A stretch of 64,000 nucleotides of DNA, from assembly GCA_020524245.1 (NCBI GenBank), contig JAIVLN010000002.1, forward strand, positions 62,001-126,000, in the 5' to 3' direction. This document shows positions 23,084 through 30,850 of the stretch, piece after piece. This stretch comes from Rossellomorea aquimaris. Its GTDB lineage: Bacteria > Bacillota > Bacilli > Bacillales > Fictibacillaceae. The stretch's first letter is position 1. Each line of letters starts with the position of its first letter. Below the pieces are notes generated by a model. The model worked only from the letters and a program-made list of their open reading frames with translations. It made no database searches and had not been told where the DNA came from. The position numbers and the translations under genes were made by a program.

Positions 23084-24012
23084 TACGCATGACTCCCTAC
23101 ATTTTTAGATAAAAGACCATAGTGATCCAGTACGGAACGGATTTCTTTCTGAAGCTCTTCGCTCGGCAGGTCCATCGGCAAACGAAGTTGCGGGTTGATT
23201 CTATCCATCATTCCGAGTGCAGCTTTCAGCGGAGCAGGGTTCGTGTCCTTGAACAAGACGTCGTTCAACGGCATCAAGTCATAGTGCAGTTCTTGCGCTT
23301 TTTGCACGTCTCCGTTGATCCAGTAGTTGTACACATCGGCTACCCGACCTGGCATGACGTTGGCGGTTGCGCTTATGTATCCCGCTCCACCAATTGTGAG
23401 CATCGGATAACAGAGGAGCTCGATTCCTGAATAAAGCAAGAAATCTCTTCCACATTCCAGTAATACGCGGTTCACATGTTCAAAATCTTTGTTGGATTCT
23501 TTGATCCCTATAATGTTCTCGCAGTCTTGGTTGAGACGAGCAATCGTTTTGACGTCCATATTCACGGCTGTTCTTCCTGGGATGTTATAAATGATGATCG
23601 GAATATCTACGGTGTCGGCAATCGTTTTGAAGTGTTTGTAAAGGGCATGTTGTGAAGGCTTGTTGTAGTAAGGGACGATGACCATGGCAGCATCGGCACC
23701 GATTTCTTTCGCTTTCTTGGTGAGGTATAGCGTCTCTTGGTGGTTGGTGGAGCCGGTTCCTGGCACGAATGGAACACGTCCGTTGACGGTTTTCGCAGCG
23801 GCTTCCATGACTTCGACCCGCTCTTCGAGTGTGAGAGAGCTCGGTTCTCCAGTCGTTCCTGTAACAGAAATCCCGTGCGTTCCGCTTTCAATGTGCCAAT
23901 TGATCAATTCTTTCAAGGTTTCAAGATCAAGTGAATCATCCTCTTTAAACGGGGTGATGATCGGGGCTATCGATCCTCTCAATCTTTGTTTCAACTCATC
24001 AAATCTAGACAT
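23083..24012 (-). CDS. DapA-family aldolase, probable 2,4-dihydroxyhept-2-ene-1,7-dioate aldolase role (309 aa)
   Basis: A class I (Schiff-base) aldolase of the dihydrodipicolinate synthase/N-acetylneuraminate lyase family: GTTGEPSSLTLEERVEVME, Tyr142 in IYNIPGRT and the Schiff-base Lys171 in IIGIKESNKD. Context in the hpa operon suggests it cleaves the last pathway intermediate to pyruvate and succinate semialdehyde, the step done by the unrelated class II HpaI in E. coli. It is unlikely to be lysine-pathway DapA because no lysine genes are near. GGAGAGG precedes ATG 24012. Confidence 0.82.
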   Translation of the reverse strand: MSRFDELKQRLRGSIAPIITPFKEDDSLDLETLKELINWHIESGTHGISVTGTTGEPSSLTLEERVEVMEAAAKTVNGRVPFVPGTGSTNHQETLYLTKKAKEIGADAAMVIVPYYNKPSQHALYKHFKTIADTVDIPIIIYNIPGRTAVNMDVKTIARLNQDCENIIGIKESNKDFEHVNRVLLECGRDFLLYSGIELLCYPMLTIGGAGYISATANVMPGRVADVYNYWINGDVQKAQELHYDLMPLNDVLFKDTNPAPLKAALGMMDRINPQLRLPMDLPSEELQKEIRSVLDHYGLLSKNVGSHA

Positions 24013-24108
24013 TCTTTCCTCTCCTTTATGGTTTGATAGGCTATCAATCTCTAATCAAATAGCTTGTCCAACAGGTGATGAACGAATTGGATACCTCCTT
24101 CATCGTAC

Positions 24109-24768
24109 TTAATGTCTTTGATGGTAAAAGGATTTGACCGTATTCATTTTGTGTTCTCTGACAAAAGTTTCAATGACGTGGGGTTCAGCAGTTGCTTCCA
24201 GCATGCGGATGATTTCTTCATGCTCTTCGATGGACTCTTTCGCTCGGACGGGCATGAATGTCGATCCGGATCTTCTGATCGAGTCAAGTCGTTTCCAGGT
24301 CGAGCGGATGTTTTCGACGAGATAGTGGTTATCGCAGTACTCATACGACAATGCATGAAAAGCTCTGTTGTGCTTCCCGAATGAGATGAAATCTAGTTTA
24401 TCCAAAGCTTGTCTCATCTGCTCGTTGATGCCTTGGAGCTCAGAGATGCGCTCTTTCGGAAAATGTTGTCCGCTGATGGATGTGGCATATCCTTCAATGA
24501 CGGCGAGTACGGATAAGGTCTCCAAGTACTCGTTCTCATTGATCGGAGTGACAACCGCACCGCTGTATGGTTTGAATTGAATCAGACCATCAGATTCCAG
24601 CTGCCGAAGAGCTTCACGAACCGGTATCGCACTTGTTTCGATTTCTCTCGCAATCTGGTCGATGACAATCCGGTAACCGGGACCATACGTCCCGTCCAGA
24701 ATCCGGGCTCGCAGCAACTTATACGCAAACTGCTGTTTATTGGTGGGTTTTGAGTTAAGCGCTTTCAT
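24109..24768 (-). CDS. GntR family (FCD) transcriptional regulator of the hpa operon (219 aa)
   Basis: An N-terminal winged helix (IDQIAREIETSAIPVREALRQLESDGLIQF, about 35-65) is followed by an all-helical FCD effector domain (ERISELQGINEQMRQALDKLDFISFGKHNRAFH, with metal-type His residues). Such regulators usually repress catabolic operons until an acid intermediate binds. It is the first gene on the hpa strand, 96 bp upstream of the aldolase, and a palindrome overlaps its promoter region, so autoregulation together with hpa control is likely. Confidence 0.88.
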   Translation of the reverse strand: MKALNSKPTNKQQFAYKLLRARILDGTYGPGYRIVIDQIAREIETSAIPVREALRQLESDGLIQFKPYSGAVVTPINENEYLETLSVLAVIEGYATSISGQHFPKERISELQGINEQMRQALDKLDFISFGKHNRAFHALSYEYCDNHYLVENIRSTWKRLDSIRRSGSTFMPVRAKESIEEHEEIIRMLEATAEPHVIETFVREHKMNTVKSFYHQRH

Positions 24769-24774
24769 AGATTT

Positions 24775-24798
24775 ATGATATATAAAATCATATATGAT
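24775..24798. promoter_or_regulatory. candidate GntR operator
   Basis: A perfect palindrome ATCATATATGAT (24787-24798) lies just upstream of the regulator gene, preceded by a second similar half ATGATATAT (24775-24783). Confidence 0.55.
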
Positions 24799-24886
24799 TT
24801 CAACACAAAATTCAGAATTATAACAATAGTCACAAATATAGGTGGTTGGTTGTTCGAGTGGGAGAGAGATTTTTGTTCACTTCATC

Positions 24887-25012
24887 GGAATTCTGCCCAA
24901 TTCTCCGATAATTCTTCCCAATTCTCGAATAATTCTGCCCAATCCGGGGATTATTCTGCCCACTTCTGGAATAATTCTACTCAATCCGCGAATTATTCTG
25001 CCCAACCCCCCA
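24887..25012. repeat. six tandem 21-bp repeats
   Basis: Six consecutive units of exactly 21 bp follow the pattern AT(A/T)ATTCTGCCCAATYC plus a variable GC-containing end: 24887, 24908, 24929, 24950, 24971 and 24992. They are intergenic. Because 21 is a multiple of three they read as a repetitive Asn-Ser-Ala-Gln peptide in one frame, which lacks a ribosome site. Confidence 0.85.
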
Positions 25013-25071
25013 TTCCACTCCAATAACTACCCCCAATAAGGAAGTGAATTTCAGAGAAATTCACAACCAAA

Positions 25072-25101
25072 TAAAAAAAGAGCTTGAGTCACTCAAGCTC
25101 T
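25072..25101 (-). terminator. terminator of the two-component operon
   Basis: AGAGCTTGAG and CTCAAGCTCT (25079-25101) form a perfect stem followed by seven T on the minus strand. Confidence 0.88.
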
Positions 25102-25105
25102 CTCC

Positions 25106-25747
25106 TTATGGAAGTGGTACGATTTGGTTTTGGACAGCGAAGATGATCGCTTGTGACCGACTCTTCACATCGAGTTTCTTAAAGATGTTGCTGACATGGA
25201 TTTTAACTGTCTTGTCACTGATAAAAAGGCGTTCTGCTATCTGTTTATTGCTCAGCCCTTCTACAAGACAAATCAACACATCTTTTTCCCGATCGGTCAA
25301 ATCCTTCGCATTTTGAGTCAGCTGATTTTTCTTCTGATGGTAATCGACCAACTTTTTCGCCATACTCGGGTGCAGAATGGAATTTCCTCCTGCTACCTCT
25401 TGGATGGCCTCAATCACTTCTTCTGCTGGAGCATCCTTTAGAATATAACCATCCGCTCCCGCTTTTAAAGCGGACATGAAATACTCATCATGTTTGTACA
25501 TCGTCAATATCAACACTTTACAATTTGGATAATGCCTTTTTACCAACCCTGTCATTTCAATTCCGTTTTTATCAGGAAGATTGATATCCATTAAAATGAC
25601 ATCCGGCTCTGTAGCTTCAATCGTTTCCAGCACTTCGGATCCATTGGTCAGTTCACCGACGACTGCAATATCTTCTTCAACGGCTATGATATTTTTCAGA
25701 CCATCTCTTAAGATGGCATGGTCGTCTACGAGCAATACTTTGATCAT
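25106..25747 (-). CDS. NarL/LuxR-family response regulator (213 aa)
   Basis: A receiver domain with VLLVDDH, phospho-acceptor Asp54 (VILMDINLPDKNG), Thr in LILTMYKHD and Lys in YILKDAP is followed by a LuxR-type helix-turn-helix (LTDREKDVLICLVEGLSNKQIAERLFISDKTVKIHVSNIFKKLDV in outline). It acts as a DNA-binding output for the kinase immediately upstream (17 bp gap, same strand). The regulon is unknown. Nothing in the nearby genes points to nitrate or another signal. Confidence 0.93.
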   Translation of the reverse strand: MIKVLLVDDHAILRDGLKNIIAVEEDIAVVGELTNGSEVLETIEATEPDVILMDINLPDKNGIEMTGLVKRHYPNCKVLILTMYKHDEYFMSALKAGADGYILKDAPAEEVIEAIQEVAGGNSILHPSMAKKLVDYHQKKNQLTQNAKDLTDREKDVLICLVEGLSNKQIAERLFISDKTVKIHVSNIFKKLDVKSRSQAIIFAVQNQIVPLP

Positions 25748-25764
25748 AATCGTTCTCCCCTACC

Positions 25765-27579
25765 CTATTTTGATAATGGTACAACCAACAAAATAACGGT
25801 ACCAAACCTTTCAGAACTGTTGATTTTCAATGATGCATCAATCTGCTCTGCAAGTTCGTTCATATTAAGGATACCATAATGCGCATCCGTATTTGCTTTC
25901 AATAATGCTTCATATAACCGGAATCCCTTACCATCGTCCTTGACTCGTGCAAACAAATGTCCTTTACAATAACGGAAGGTCACTTGTAAGGTGGCTGCTT
26001 GAGCATGTTTTCCAGCATTTTGCATCGCTTCTGACATTATTTCGTACACATTCTGTTGGATATGGGGAGGTAGGTCCGTCCTATCACCAACAATCTTCAT
26101 ATTCACATTTATCCCATAGTCCCGCGAGATATCTTCTCCCTTGGCTTTAATTGCTTCTTCCACCCCAAATTTTTCAGTAGGAGAAGGTCTCAAAGCATAA
26201 ATGGACTCCCGGACCTCTCCAAGACTACCTCGCAACTTCAATATGCTCTCGTTTACAAGGTTCGTCCTTTCTTCTCCTTCATTCACACGTTTGGAGGATT
26301 CCAAATTCATAACAGCCCCTGCGAGCGTTTGAGCGATGCCATCATGAATTTCGCGTGCAAGCCGGTTTCTCTCCTCGAGGAGAATTCGTTTTTCCCTTTC
26401 AGAGAAAAGCATTCTCGTTTTGATGATGACAGCCAACTGATTGGCAAGCGTAGAAAGGAACTGGATATCCGTCGCATGGTAGATTTGGTTCTGTTCACTT
26501 CCGACAAGCAAGATACCGACTGTCTCATCCTCAACCCGCAAAGGGGTGATCATCACAGAACGAATGGATGAGTATAAATACGCAGACAGGTCCAGTGGAA
26601 TTTGTTTTTTCGTCGTGTATCGGAGTGATTCATCTACATTTTCCAGCCAGTCCTCTTTAAAAACCTGTTCAATACCCTCGAGGATTCCGCCATTCTGAAT
26701 CGCTACTTTCCAGGTCTGATCTTCTTCTTTAATTAAAAACAACGTGGCATCGGTCTGGATGAATTCATCAATGCGGCGTTCAACTGCAGCCGTCCAATTC
26801 TCCGAAGGTAACGTCCTATTCAGCTCCTTCGTAAGAGACACAAGAGCTTTCAGCCTTCGTTTTTCCCGGTGCTGGCGACTAATGACTGCACTGATAATGG
26901 ACGCAGCCACTAATGGCGAAAAGAAGAACAAATACGAAAACACATCGACGACACCTCGGTTTTGACTACCAAGTGCAAACATGATGAACAAGTAGCACAC
27001 TGAAATCAATACGATGATCGTCTCTTGTATCATTTTCTGCTTCCAATCTTGCCAAGCATATGGCTGAGGCCGAATCCATAATACGAAATCAATCAATAAG
27101 TTGTTGATGAAATAGAAGATGAAAGTGAATAAACTTAAATGGAGATAAAAATAGCCGACGCCTTCGGACGGATTCCAGCCACTCAAAATCAATATCCATT
27201 CAGTCAGAACATGTGTCATAACAAGCGTAATGGCCAGTTGCCCCGGGTTGAACCAGACGATCTGTGTTTTCCTGCGCTTAAGTAAGTTGATGCCTAAACT
27301 CACAGCGACCATGGTGAAGACTCCGATCCATACGCCATACAAAAGGACGATCGTATAGATGAGCGGAAAGCTGAATGTCGTAATACCCTTCCAGACAGGA
27401 ATCGGATAAAGTTCTGTCAAAAACAGGAAGGCGATCAAAAGAAGAAGCGTTAAGAGATCCCCTTCCACTCGTTCAATCTGTATAACACTATAAAAGGTCA
27501 ATATCCAACCGATGATGGATAACGCCATGATTGTCCAATTTATGTACCGTTCCCGACGGTTCACGAATGAAACTTCCAT
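25765..27579 (-). CDS. membrane histidine kinase with GAF domain, NarX/LiaS-like class (604 aa)
   Basis: About seven to eight N-terminal membrane helices occupy residues 10-235. A GAF-like domain follows (about 255-395, with VMITPLRVEDETVGILLVGSE), then HisKA_3 with phospho-acceptor His412 (LAREIHDGIAQTLAGAV) and an HATPase_c domain (NVYEIMSEAMQNAGKHA, then VKDDGKGF). It pairs with the LuxR-type regulator downstream. The membrane part is larger than in NarX and resembles a MASE-like integral sensor. ATG 27579 has no perfect ribosome site but matches the membrane start. Confidence 0.9.
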   Translation of the reverse strand: MEVSFVNRRERYINWTIMALSIIGWILTFYSVIQIERVEGDLLTLLLLIAFLFLTELYPIPVWKGITTFSFPLIYTIVLLYGVWIGVFTMVAVSLGINLLKRRKTQIVWFNPGQLAITLVMTHVLTEWILILSGWNPSEGVGYFYLHLSLFTFIFYFINNLLIDFVLWIRPQPYAWQDWKQKMIQETIIVLISVCYLFIMFALGSQNRGVVDVFSYLFFFSPLVAASIISAVISRQHREKRRLKALVSLTKELNRTLPSENWTAAVERRIDEFIQTDATLFLIKEEDQTWKVAIQNGGILEGIEQVFKEDWLENVDESLRYTTKKQIPLDLSAYLYSSIRSVMITPLRVEDETVGILLVGSEQNQIYHATDIQFLSTLANQLAVIIKTRMLFSEREKRILLEERNRLAREIHDGIAQTLAGAVMNLESSKRVNEGEERTNLVNESILKLRGSLGEVRESIYALRPSPTEKFGVEEAIKAKGEDISRDYGINVNMKIVGDRTDLPPHIQQNVYEIMSEAMQNAGKHAQAATLQVTFRYCKGHLFARVKDDGKGFRLYEALLKANTDAHYGILNMNELAEQIDASLKINSSERFGTVILLVVPLSK

Positions 27580-27609
27580 CTAATATGCTCCTATACTTAT
27601 ATCATTTGT

Positions 27610-27705
27610 CTATCCCAGCAAGCCTTTCGAAATCCAGTACCCCAACCCAAATATAAATCCCATTACCAACAGGATGATGGCAAGCCACGCATTATTGATT
27701 TTCAT
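27610..27705 (-). CDS. 31-aa single-span membrane peptide
   Basis: ATG 27705 follows GGAGG by 7 nt and encodes MKINNAWLAIILLVMGFIFG and on to a short SKGLLG end: one hydrophobic helix with a short basic flank. Its start overlaps the end of the HAD gene by 14 bp and its stop lies 30 bp before the sensor kinase, all on one strand. It could tune the membrane kinase, but that is inference from position. Confidence 0.65.
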   Translation of the reverse strand: MKINNAWLAIILLVMGFIFGLGYWISKGLLG

Positions 27706-28381
27706 GTATAAACCTCCTATTCAGAACTTGAATCCGATCAGGGATCTCAGCCAATGATCGAATCTGCTCATCTGCCCAATCCGGATTTTCATAAACATCA
27801 TTCTCAACCCAAATGGTCTTCAGACCTACATGTGCAGCTCCACGAATATCATTGTCGGGATGGTCCCCTACATAGATCGCTTCAGTCGCTTTCACTCCCA
27901 AACGATCCAAACATCGTTGGAATATTTGTTCAGCAGGCTTCTTAATCCCCTCTTCTTCTGAAATAAAGACACAATCAAAGAATTCTTGAAGACCTAGTGC
28001 TTCAATCGTCCGATTTTGAAAGGTCGTCAAACCATTGGTGATTAAGCCTGTCCTTAGCGTACTACTTTCCAAATAGCTCATTAAAGTATGTAACCCTTCT
28101 AACGGTACGCAATGATCATGAAAGCTAGTTTGATAATCCGCATACAATGCTTCCGCAGTCCTATTATCCAATTGGTACCGATCCTTCAACCTTGCATATA
28201 CTTTCTCCTTGGACACATATCCATTGTCATCATAGTGGAGAAAGTGCTTAATATAGTCTTCTCCAGGAATGTCCGCATGTCCATTTAAGTGTGTATCATG
28301 CTGCATTTGAACAAACCGAACCAATGAACGTTTTCTATCCAATAATGTCCCATCCAAATCGAATATAACGGCTTTTATCAT
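27692..28381 (-). CDS. HAD-family hydrolase/phosphatase (229 aa)
   Basis: HAD motif I VIFDLDGTLLDRKRS is at the N-terminus, motif II TGLITNGLTTFQ, Lys in GIKKPAEQIFQ (motif III) and VGDHPDNDIRGA (motif IV), with a helical cap between I and II. The nucleophile is the first Asp of DLDGT. ATG 28381 is chosen because the family N-terminus MIKAVIFDLDGT begins there; the longer frame upstream runs through a terminator. It dephosphorylates a small molecule; substrate unknown. Confidence 0.88.
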   Translation of the reverse strand: MIKAVIFDLDGTLLDRKRSLVRFVQMQHDTHLNGHADIPGEDYIKHFLHYDDNGYVSKEKVYARLKDRYQLDNRTAEALYADYQTSFHDHCVPLEGLHTLMSYLESSTLRTGLITNGLTTFQNRTIEALGLQEFFDCVFISEEEGIKKPAEQIFQRCLDRLGVKATEAIYVGDHPDNDIRGAAHVGLKTIWVENDVYENPDWADEQIRSLAEIPDRIQVLNRRFIHENQ

Positions 28382-28440
28382 AAGATCTCTCCCATTTTCA
28401 TCGTACAGTATCAAGTATACATGATAGAGGACCTTGTACA

Positions 28441-28477
28441 TAAAAAAACTCACCTGTTCTGTACGTCCAGGTGAGTT
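28441..28477 (-). terminator. Rho-independent terminator
   Basis: AACTCACCTG (28447-28456) pairs with CAGGTGAGTT (28468-28477), followed by six T on the minus strand. It ends the 123-aa gene upstream of the HAD gene. Confidence 0.85.
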
Positions 28478-28488
28478 GCTCGCATCAT

Positions 28489-28860
28489 TCAATTCTTGAG
28501 ATCAGAAGGATTATGGCTCGGTTTGATTTCCTTCAGCTTATCCAGAATTCCCATTTCATCAATGTCTCTTTTTGTTTGAGAAGTACCTAAGTCATAAATC
28601 GTTAAATAAATCTGATTCAATAATCGATCGTAAATCATATGGTCACGGTCTGCACTGTCGATTACATTGGCAAAGAAATGACCATGTTCATAGCCAATCC
28701 GGTCCCGGTTGTTCGCCTCCGCCAATAGTTCAATCAATAAACCCGCTTCATCTTCGTTTGCAGAAATCTCGAAATCATAACTTGAATTACCCTTTTCACT
28801 TCGCACCTCGGCATTACTTATGCCTGCTTGCAACGTTACATAATAAGGATGTCGCTCCAT
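28489..28860 (-). CDS. hypothetical protein (123 aa)
   Basis: The protein starts MERHPYYVTLQAGISNAEVR at ATG 28860 (GGGAG 9 nt upstream) and contains ANEDEAGLLIELLAEANNRD and HDRLLNQIYLTIYDLG-like helical segments. It is acidic and soluble, with no membrane segment or catalytic motif that I recognise. It looks like a conserved Bacillus housekeeping hypothetical rather than an acquired gene, from its base composition. It stands alone between its promoter region and a terminator. Confidence 0.65.
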   Translation of the reverse strand: MERHPYYVTLQAGISNAEVRSEKGNSSYDFEISANEDEAGLLIELLAEANNRDRIGYEHGHFFANVIDSADRDHMIYDRLLNQIYLTIYDLGTSQTKRDIDEMGILDKLKEIKPSHNPSDLKN

Positions 28861-29046
28861 ACATACCACTCCCGGTCCATGCATTTTCCTTTATTGTGGG
28901 ACAGGATGTTTGGAATTATTCCTTTGATAAGAACTGATTTTAGACCAATTCTAGTAAAAAAATAAATTTATGTAATATTCTGAAAACTAATTGACAACCG
29001 ACTGCATATCTTAGATAATAACTAAAAGGGTTTGGGAGGAATCCTC

Positions 29047-29280
29047 ATGAACAAACATACTTCATCATTTCAAGCTAAGATGAAAGAGCAGGCTCAACAA
29101 AGACAAAAAAGAGCCGAACAGTTTTTTGTATCCCTTGCCGCCCAACTGGTCCTTGATGAATCATTTTTTGAACACCAAAGAGAAAAGTTGTCAGTCTTGA
29201 TTGACGAGGCCCTGGAACGGAATGATTATACGTCTTTTGCAGAACTGTCCGTACAGTATCAGAAATACCAGGATAATTAA
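29047..29280 (+). CDS. IDEAL-domain protein (77 aa)
   Basis: The C-terminal half contains LSVLIDEALERNDYTSFAELS, matching the IDEAL domain (named for its I-D-E-A-L motif) of short Firmicutes proteins. The N-terminal part is basic and Gln-rich (KMKEQAQQRQKRAEQF). ATG 29047 has GGGAGG about 9 nt upstream. The function of the domain is poorly known; in ComK-related proteins it occurs in regulatory contexts. Confidence 0.8.
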   Translation: MNKHTSSFQAKMKEQAQQRQKRAEQFFVSLAAQLVLDESFFEHQREKLSVLIDEALERNDYTSFAELSVQYQKYQDN

Positions 29281-29287
29281 ATGTTTT

Positions 29288-29317
29288 AAAGGAGCCGACA
29301 CATTGTCAGCTCCTTTT
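29288..29317. terminator. bidirectional terminator
   Basis: GGAGC-CGACA and TGTCAGCTCC-like arms (29291-29313) flanked by AAA and TTTT serve the IDEAL gene and the convergent lipoprotein gene. Confidence 0.8.
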
Positions 29318-29324
29318 ACTGTTT

Positions 29325-29684
29325 TTATACGGCGATCAAGGTGGCGATCATTTCTTCATGACCTTTCCCACAAGGAACCGTACAATAGATTTGATACTCC
29401 CCTGGCTCTAGTATGATTTTTACAGATCCTTCTCCCTTTATGTTAACTGAGTCAATTCCCCTGATTCCTAATCCATGATGCCCTTCCACACTTTTGAAGT
29501 TGATCGTAATCTTCTTTCCTGCGAATACTTTATACACATCTTTATTAAAACTCCAATTAGCAGCTTCTACATTTATAACGGTAACAGGTCGGATTTTCCC
29601 ACCCGTCTGTCCCTCTTGTTGTGCACATCCAGTCATCATCATGCACATTGAAAATAATAAGATGAAAGCAATTCTGTGGACCAT
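29325..29684 (-). CDS. cupredoxin lipoprotein with a CuA-type site (119 aa)
   Basis: The signal peptide ends in the lipobox MTGCAQQ, so the mature protein is anchored outside the membrane by its Cys. The fold region WSFNKDVYKVFAGKKITI, HHGLGI and the ending CTVPCGKGHEEM give the ligand pattern H...C-x3-C-x3-H-x2-M, the binuclear CuA site of cytochrome oxidase subunit II. There is no transmembrane hairpin as in true CoxB and no oxidase gene nearby. It may carry electrons or copper. GGAGG precedes ATG 29684. Confidence 0.85.
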   Translation of the reverse strand: MVHRIAFILLFSMCMMMTGCAQQEGQTGGKIRPVTVINVEAANWSFNKDVYKVFAGKKITINFKSVEGHHGLGIRGIDSVNIKGEGSVKIILEPGEYQIYCTVPCGKGHEEMIATLIAV

Positions 29685-29842
29685 ATCTTTTCCTCCGACC
29701 ATACTAATAAGAACTATTATTTGTATCTTCCCCGATATTTATCACGAACGAGAATCAAGACAATATGTAAAAACAGGACCTATTCAGAGCAAGTAACGGC
29801 GTTAAGCCGTAAGGAACTTACTTCTGAAGAGATCCCTACTAA

Positions 29843-30244
29843 TCAATAACATACGAACGAGACAATTTGTCGTCGGTCGATTCCGAAATATACCCACCTG
29901 TATCCTGTCCATCGATACCCTGCTACCGATCTTCTTCCTACAAATGTCAGCCATGCCCAGAATGAATAGCCCCCTCTGAGCCAGATGTACACGTACTTTC
30001 CGACGCAAGGTCGGATGGCACCAGGATCGACCGCATATGTTCCTGCATTCGCACTCGCTTGCATGGATGCAGGTGTTTGTTTTGGTGTAAATTTAGGCGG
30101 TGGTCCTGGCGGTGGTCCTCCTCCATTCGGGAATGGTGGACCTGGCGGCGGACCTTGCTGATTCTGTCCTCCACCACCTCCGAGAATATTTTGCAATAAG
30201 GAAGAAAGCGGGTTATTTTGCCGCTGATTTGGTCGATTGTTCAA
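29843..30244 (-). CDS. Gly/Pro-rich protein, possibly spore or surface associated (about 133 aa)
   Basis: After an Asn/Gln-rich start (NNRPNQRQNNPLSSLLQNIL) comes a low-complexity stretch of Gly and Pro (GGGGGQNQQGPPPGPP and GGGPPPGPPPKF), then a conserved-looking aromatic C-terminus (PCVGKYVYIWLRGG, GYRWTGYRWVYFGID). The start is uncertain: TTG 30244 or GTG 30250, both behind GGGGGAG. Such composition is common in Bacillus coat or exosporium proteins, but I cannot show localisation. Confidence 0.6.
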   Translation of the reverse strand: MNNRPNQRQNNPLSSLLQNILGGGGGQNQQGPPPGPPFPNGGGPPPGPPPKFTPKQTPASMQASANAGTYAVDPGAIRPCVGKYVYIWLRGGYSFWAWLTFVGRRSVAGYRWTGYRWVYFGIDRRQIVSFVCY

Positions 30245-30396
30245 AGACACACTCCCCCTTCCATATGGGTTACAGACTATCATATGTATGGACACATAAG
30301 AGAGTGCTTGACCTACTCCTTGTAAAATTGGACGCACCCCTAAACAACAACCACACATCGAATCATTTATAAAAGACTTACCCTAGGAGGGATACT

Positions 30397-30621
30397 GTGT
30401 CAAAGTTCATCATCCATCACGAAAAGCAGATGATTCATCATTCTTCGTTTGTTTGTGATGCTTGTCAAATTCCAAGTTATGAACAGCATCTTAGGGAAGA
30501 CACGCTCGATGAGGAGTACGTACTCGATTTACTTGAAAAGTCATCTTACCGGACCTGTCCATTTTGTATGGATTATGACATGGTACTTCTAAGAAAAGTA
30601 CATCGAACAAAAATTGTTTAG
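30397..30621 (+). CDS. small protein with two CxxC motifs (74 aa)
   Basis: GTG 30397 follows AGGAGGG by 6 nt. The protein has CDAC (about residue 20) and CPFC (about residue 54), a four-Cys arrangement that could bind zinc, plus an acidic middle (REDTLDEEYVLDLLEK). It is likely cytosolic. Family is not recognised. It is divergent from the Gly/Pro-rich gene. Confidence 0.65.
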   Translation: MSKFIIHHEKQMIHHSSFVCDACQIPSYEQHLREDTLDEEYVLDLLEKSSYRTCPFCMDYDMVLLRKVHRTKIV

Positions 30622-30623
30622 AT

Positions 30624-30743
30624 AATTTCTTCCAACCAGCCTTAGCGCCAGTCGGACTCTTGATGGGGATACTCGGTTACGTCGCAGGAACATACGCTGA
30701 GGTACTAACTGCCAAACTCGCCCAAACGGTTGCGGGTATGTAA
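30624..30743 (+). pseudogene. 3' remnant of a membrane-protein gene (DUF819-like)
   Basis: An open stretch without a start reads NFFQPALAPVGLLMGILGYVAGTY and ends VAGM before TAA. It resembles the last helix of DUF819/YjcL-type membrane proteins (PVGLLMGILGYxxGTY). No upstream part is present; the frame is closed by the preceding gene. Probably a deletion remnant, followed by a still intact terminator. Confidence 0.4.
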
Positions 30744-30784
30744 CTCAACTGTAACTGTTTTAAATAACAAAAAAACTGATTCGA

Positions 30785-30826
30785 AAGTGTCTGTTTACGC
30801 TGAATGGTACAACAGGCACTTTTTTC
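30785..30826 (+). terminator. Rho-independent terminator
   Basis: AAGTGTCTGTT (30785-30795) pairs with AACAGGCACTT (30811-30821), one mismatch, followed by six T. It would have served the gene whose remnant precedes it. Confidence 0.75.
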
Positions 30827-30850
30827 ATCAGTTCACTCAAGCTAAGCTGC

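Noticed and set aside
23083-24012. Lysine-pathway dapA
   Set aside because: It is embedded with overlapping genes in the hpa operon and has no lysine-biosynthesis neighbours.
24887-25012. Possible CRISPR array
   Set aside because: Units are contiguous with no unique spacers, degenerate, and no cas genes are present.
24775-25039. Plus-strand frames encoding Asn-Ser-Ala-Gln repeats
   Set aside because: Artefact of a 21-bp repeat whose length is a multiple of three; no ribosome site, and the frame starts in the GntR operator region.
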